Shown one piece after another: positions 62,051 through 64,000 of a stretch of DNA of 64,000 nucleotides (its first letter is position 1; each line of letters opens with the position of its first letter). Source of the stretch: a virus. A model generated the notes under the pieces. The model was not told the origin of the DNA. It saw nothing but the letters and a program-made list of their open reading frames with translations, and made no database searches. The translations under genes were made by a program, and so were the position numbers. The stretch covers positions 62,001 to 126,000 of IMG/VR virus record IMGVR_UViG_3300042308_001049; one strand, given 5' to 3'.

Positions 62051-63757
62051 ATGGCAGAAACTTTAATTTCACCTGGAGTATTAGCTAGAGAAAATGACCA
62101 GTCATTTATCACGCAACAACCTGTAACTGTAGGAGCAGCTATTATAGGCCCAACTGTAAAAGGCCCATACCAAATTCCTACTGTAGTTACTACTTACTCA
62201 GATTACTTAAATAAGTTTGGTGGATCTTTCCTAAGTGGTGGTCAAGAATACAGCTATTTTACTCAAATTGCTGCTTACAATTATTTCCAACAAGGTGGAC
62301 AAAGCCTATTGATAGCTAGAGTAGCTTCAGGATCATGGGCTTCTGCCACAGGATCTATTTTAGCTATTAACACCTCAGCTTCATTTACTTTAAAGACTAT
62401 CTCTGAAGGCACTATCATGAATAGTGTAGGACCAACAGGTTCAAATGGTACTTTAGATAGTGGATCTACTGATAACATCAGATGGCAAATCACTAACGTA
62501 GATACTGGTTCAGGTCAATTTAGCTTACTAATTAGACAAGGTAATGATACAACTACAGAACCAATTGTACTTGAAACTTGGACTAACCTATCACTTGATC
62601 CAACCCAAGATAATTACATTGCTAGAGTAATTGGTGATAGTTATCAAACATATGATTCAGTTGAAAATTATGTAAAAGTAGTTGGTAGCTTCCCAAATAA
62701 TTCTAGATATGTTTACGTATCAACTGTAGCTAATCCTACTCCATTCTATTTTGATAATAATGGTGTAGCTAAAGCTGCATTTACTCCATACATGCCTGCG
62801 ACTGCTAGTGGTGCATTTGGTGGTGGTTTAGGAGACTTATATTACGCTTCAGGTCCTGCTTTATACTACTCAGCGTCAAATGGTACCACAAATCTTCAAG
62901 GTATAAATGCTACTGATTATAATGAAATGATCACATTAATGTCTAATCAGGATGATTACAGATTTAATGTAATTTCAGTTCCTGGTTTAACATTACAAGA
63001 CAATACAGCTCAAACAACAGCTTTAGTAAATGTAGTTCAATCTAGAGGTGATGCTATTGCAGTACTTGATCCTAGCCCATATGATGCAAAAATTACACAA
63101 GTAATTACAGATGCTTCAGCTGTAAATAGTTCATATGCCGCCGCATATTGGCCATGGTTACAAACAATTGATCCAGGTACTGGCCAGTTAGTATGGGTAC
63201 CAGCTTCAACTATGATTCCGGCTGTATACGCGTTTACTGACAGTGTATCTGAACCATGGTTTGCACCTGCTGGAATTAACCGTGGTGGATTAGATACTGT
63301 AGTAAGAGCCGAAAGAAAACTAAGCCAAACTAACCGTAATGATCTATACACAGGTAATATAAACCCAATTGCAACCTTCCCCGGTACTGGAGTTGTAGTA
63401 TATGGTCAGAAAACATTACAGAAAAAAGCATCTGCACTTGATCGTGTAAATGTACGTAGATTGTTAATCGCACTTAAGTCTTACATCTCTCAAGTAGCAA
63501 ACAACTTGGTGTTTGAACAAAACACAATTGCTACAAGAAACCAATTCTTAAGCCAAGTTAACCCATACTTAGAATCAGTTCAACAACGTCAAGGTTTATA
63601 TGCATTTAGAGTAATTATGGATGATTCCAATAACACTCCAGATGTAATTGATAGAAACCAGTTAATCGGTCAGATCTATCTACAACCAACTAAGACTGCT
63701 GAATTCATTTACTTAGACTTCAACATCTTACCAACTGGAGCAACCTTCCCAGGTTAA
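62051..63757 (+). CDS. 18: Tail sheath protein (T4 gp18-like), 568 aa
   Basis: Starts MAETLISPGVLARENDQSFI, the usual S-P-G-V-x-x-x-E-x-D start of contractile sheaths, with AAIIGPTVKGPYQIP and YSDYLNKFGGSFL next. The C-terminal region (LDRVNVRRLLIALKSYISQV; FVFEQN-type LVFEQNTIATRNQFL; YLQPTKTAEFIYLDFNILPTG) is the conserved sheath domain. Somewhat shorter than T4 gp18 (659). Shows that the tail is contractile. Confidence 0.95.
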   Translation: MAETLISPGVLARENDQSFITQQPVTVGAAIIGPTVKGPYQIPTVVTTYSDYLNKFGGSFLSGGQEYSYFTQIAAYNYFQQGGQSLLIARVASGSWASATGSILAINTSASFTLKTISEGTIMNSVGPTGSNGTLDSGSTDNIRWQITNVDTGSGQFSLLIRQGNDTTTEPIVLETWTNLSLDPTQDNYIARVIGDSYQTYDSVENYVKVVGSFPNNSRYVYVSTVANPTPFYFDNNGVAKAAFTPYMPATASGAFGGGLGDLYYASGPALYYSASNGTTNLQGINATDYNEMITLMSNQDDYRFNVISVPGLTLQDNTAQTTALVNVVQSRGDAIAVLDPSPYDAKITQVITDASAVNSSYAAAYWPWLQTIDPGTGQLVWVPASTMIPAVYAFTDSVSEPWFAPAGINRGGLDTVVRAERKLSQTNRNDLYTGNINPIATFPGTGVVVYGQKTLQKKASALDRVNVRRLLIALKSYISQVANNLVFEQNTIATRNQFLSQVNPYLESVQQRQGLYAFRVIMDDSNNTPDVIDRNQLIGQIYLQPTKTAEFIYLDFNILPTGATFPG

Positions 63758-63773
63758 AAGTTGTAATTGATAA

Positions 63774-63781
63774 TATTTATA
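63774..63781 (+). promoter_or_regulatory. TATTTATA junction motif
   Basis: 22 bases before the tube gene ATG at 63804. Confidence 0.45.
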
Positions 63782-63803
63782 ATAAAATAAATAATATAGC
63801 AAA

Positions 63804-64000
63804 ATGGCAGTATTAGACCCAAACGAAATATTTTTCACAGCGTTTGAACCAAAACAGGCGAACCGCTTTATCATGTACATTGATGGTATTCCATCATACA
63901 CAATTAAAGCAATCGGTGCTGTAACTTTAACTCAAGGAACTGTACCTTTGAACCACATTAACGTTCAACGTTTTGTGAAAGGTAAAACAGTTTGGAACCC
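63804..64000 (+). CDS. 19: Tail tube protein (T4 gp19-like), 3' partial
   Basis: The first 65 residues are in the window: MAVLDPNEIFFTAFEPKQAN, RFIMYIDGIPSYTIKAIGAV and LNHINVQRFVKGKTVW. Position right after the sheath gene and the FEPKxxNRFxMYIDGIPSY pattern are typical of gp19-type tube proteins. Continues beyond the window. Confidence 0.9.
   Translation, partial: MAVLDPNEIFFTAFEPKQANRFIMYIDGIPSYTIKAIGAVTLTQGTVPLNHINVQRFVKGKTVWN

Noticed and set aside
62010-62051. TAACTTTG before the sheath gene as a Bacteroidota -7 promoter box (TAnnTTTG)
   Set aside because: It is only a few bases from the ATG and no TTG-type -33 element lies at the expected distance.
1-64000. tRNA genes, integrase, transposase or attachment sites
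   Set aside because: No tRNA-like cloverleaf, recombinase motif or flanking repeat was recognised by eye; a tRNA scan would be needed for certainty.

Overview
The window is 64 kb of the virion-structure region of a tailed phage with a contractile tail and a T4-like gene set (portal gp20, prohead protease gp21, scaffold gp22, major capsid gp23, large terminase gp17, neck and tail-completion gp13/gp14/gp15, sheath gp18, tube gp19). Every supported gene is on the + strand, genes are packed with 1-30 bp gaps or ATGA/TAATG overlaps, and the sequence is visibly AT-rich. Most starts have A-rich leaders without a Shine-Dalgarno sequence, and there is a small Hc1 histone-like gene. Both hint at a Bacteroidota (flavobacterium-like) host, but this is inference. 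No tRNA, integrase, transposase or CRISPR array was seen, and no gap between genes exceeds about 220 bp.

Layout. 1-8968: a very large collagen-like tail fibre (its start lies before the window) and four further virion or fibre proteins. 8978-11161: a GIY-YIG-type nuclease, a DnaG-type primase and a RecB-like nuclease. 11198-31348: about 20 kb of mostly uncharacterised genes, many starting with a short hydrophobic/acidic tag ending in L-x-E, and several that look like polyproteins with L-x-E between domains. Among them are a nucleotidyltransferase/metalloprotease polyprotein, a HAD phosphatase, a candidate ADP-ribosyltransferase, an LRR-like protein, an AT-hook protein and the Hc1-like protein. 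Metabolic-type genes sit in the same stretch: calcineurin-like phosphoesterase, COG2509-type FAD enzyme, two cupins, DUF6884-like, P-loop kinase-like. The stretch ends with a spanin-like overlapping pair. 31353-44974: terminase, portal, core proteins, protease, scaffold, capsid, PhoH, gp13-15. 45001-54916: fibre cluster with a second giant collagen-like fibre ending in an S74-type chaperone, followed by three tandem paralogous fibres with similar C-termini. 55218-61694: modification island (sulfotransferase, GT-B and two GT2 glycosyltransferases, two 2OG-Fe(II) oxygenase-like proteins, a UGM/amine-oxidase-like flavoprotein). 61711-64000: coiled-coil protein, tail sheath, start of tail tube.

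How the genes may work together. T4 gp21 cleaves after (L/I)-x-E and removes short capsid-targeting tags from internal head proteins that are injected with the DNA. The many L-x-E tagged proteins here, next to a gp21-like protease gene, suggest an unusually large set of packaged and processed head proteins. The modification island directly follows the Gly-x-Thr-rich collagen-like fibre, so the fibres may be hydroxylated, glycosylated or sulfated. The octamer TATTTATA recurs at gene junctions and is a candidate late-transcription signal; its reverse complement is the T4 late promoter box.
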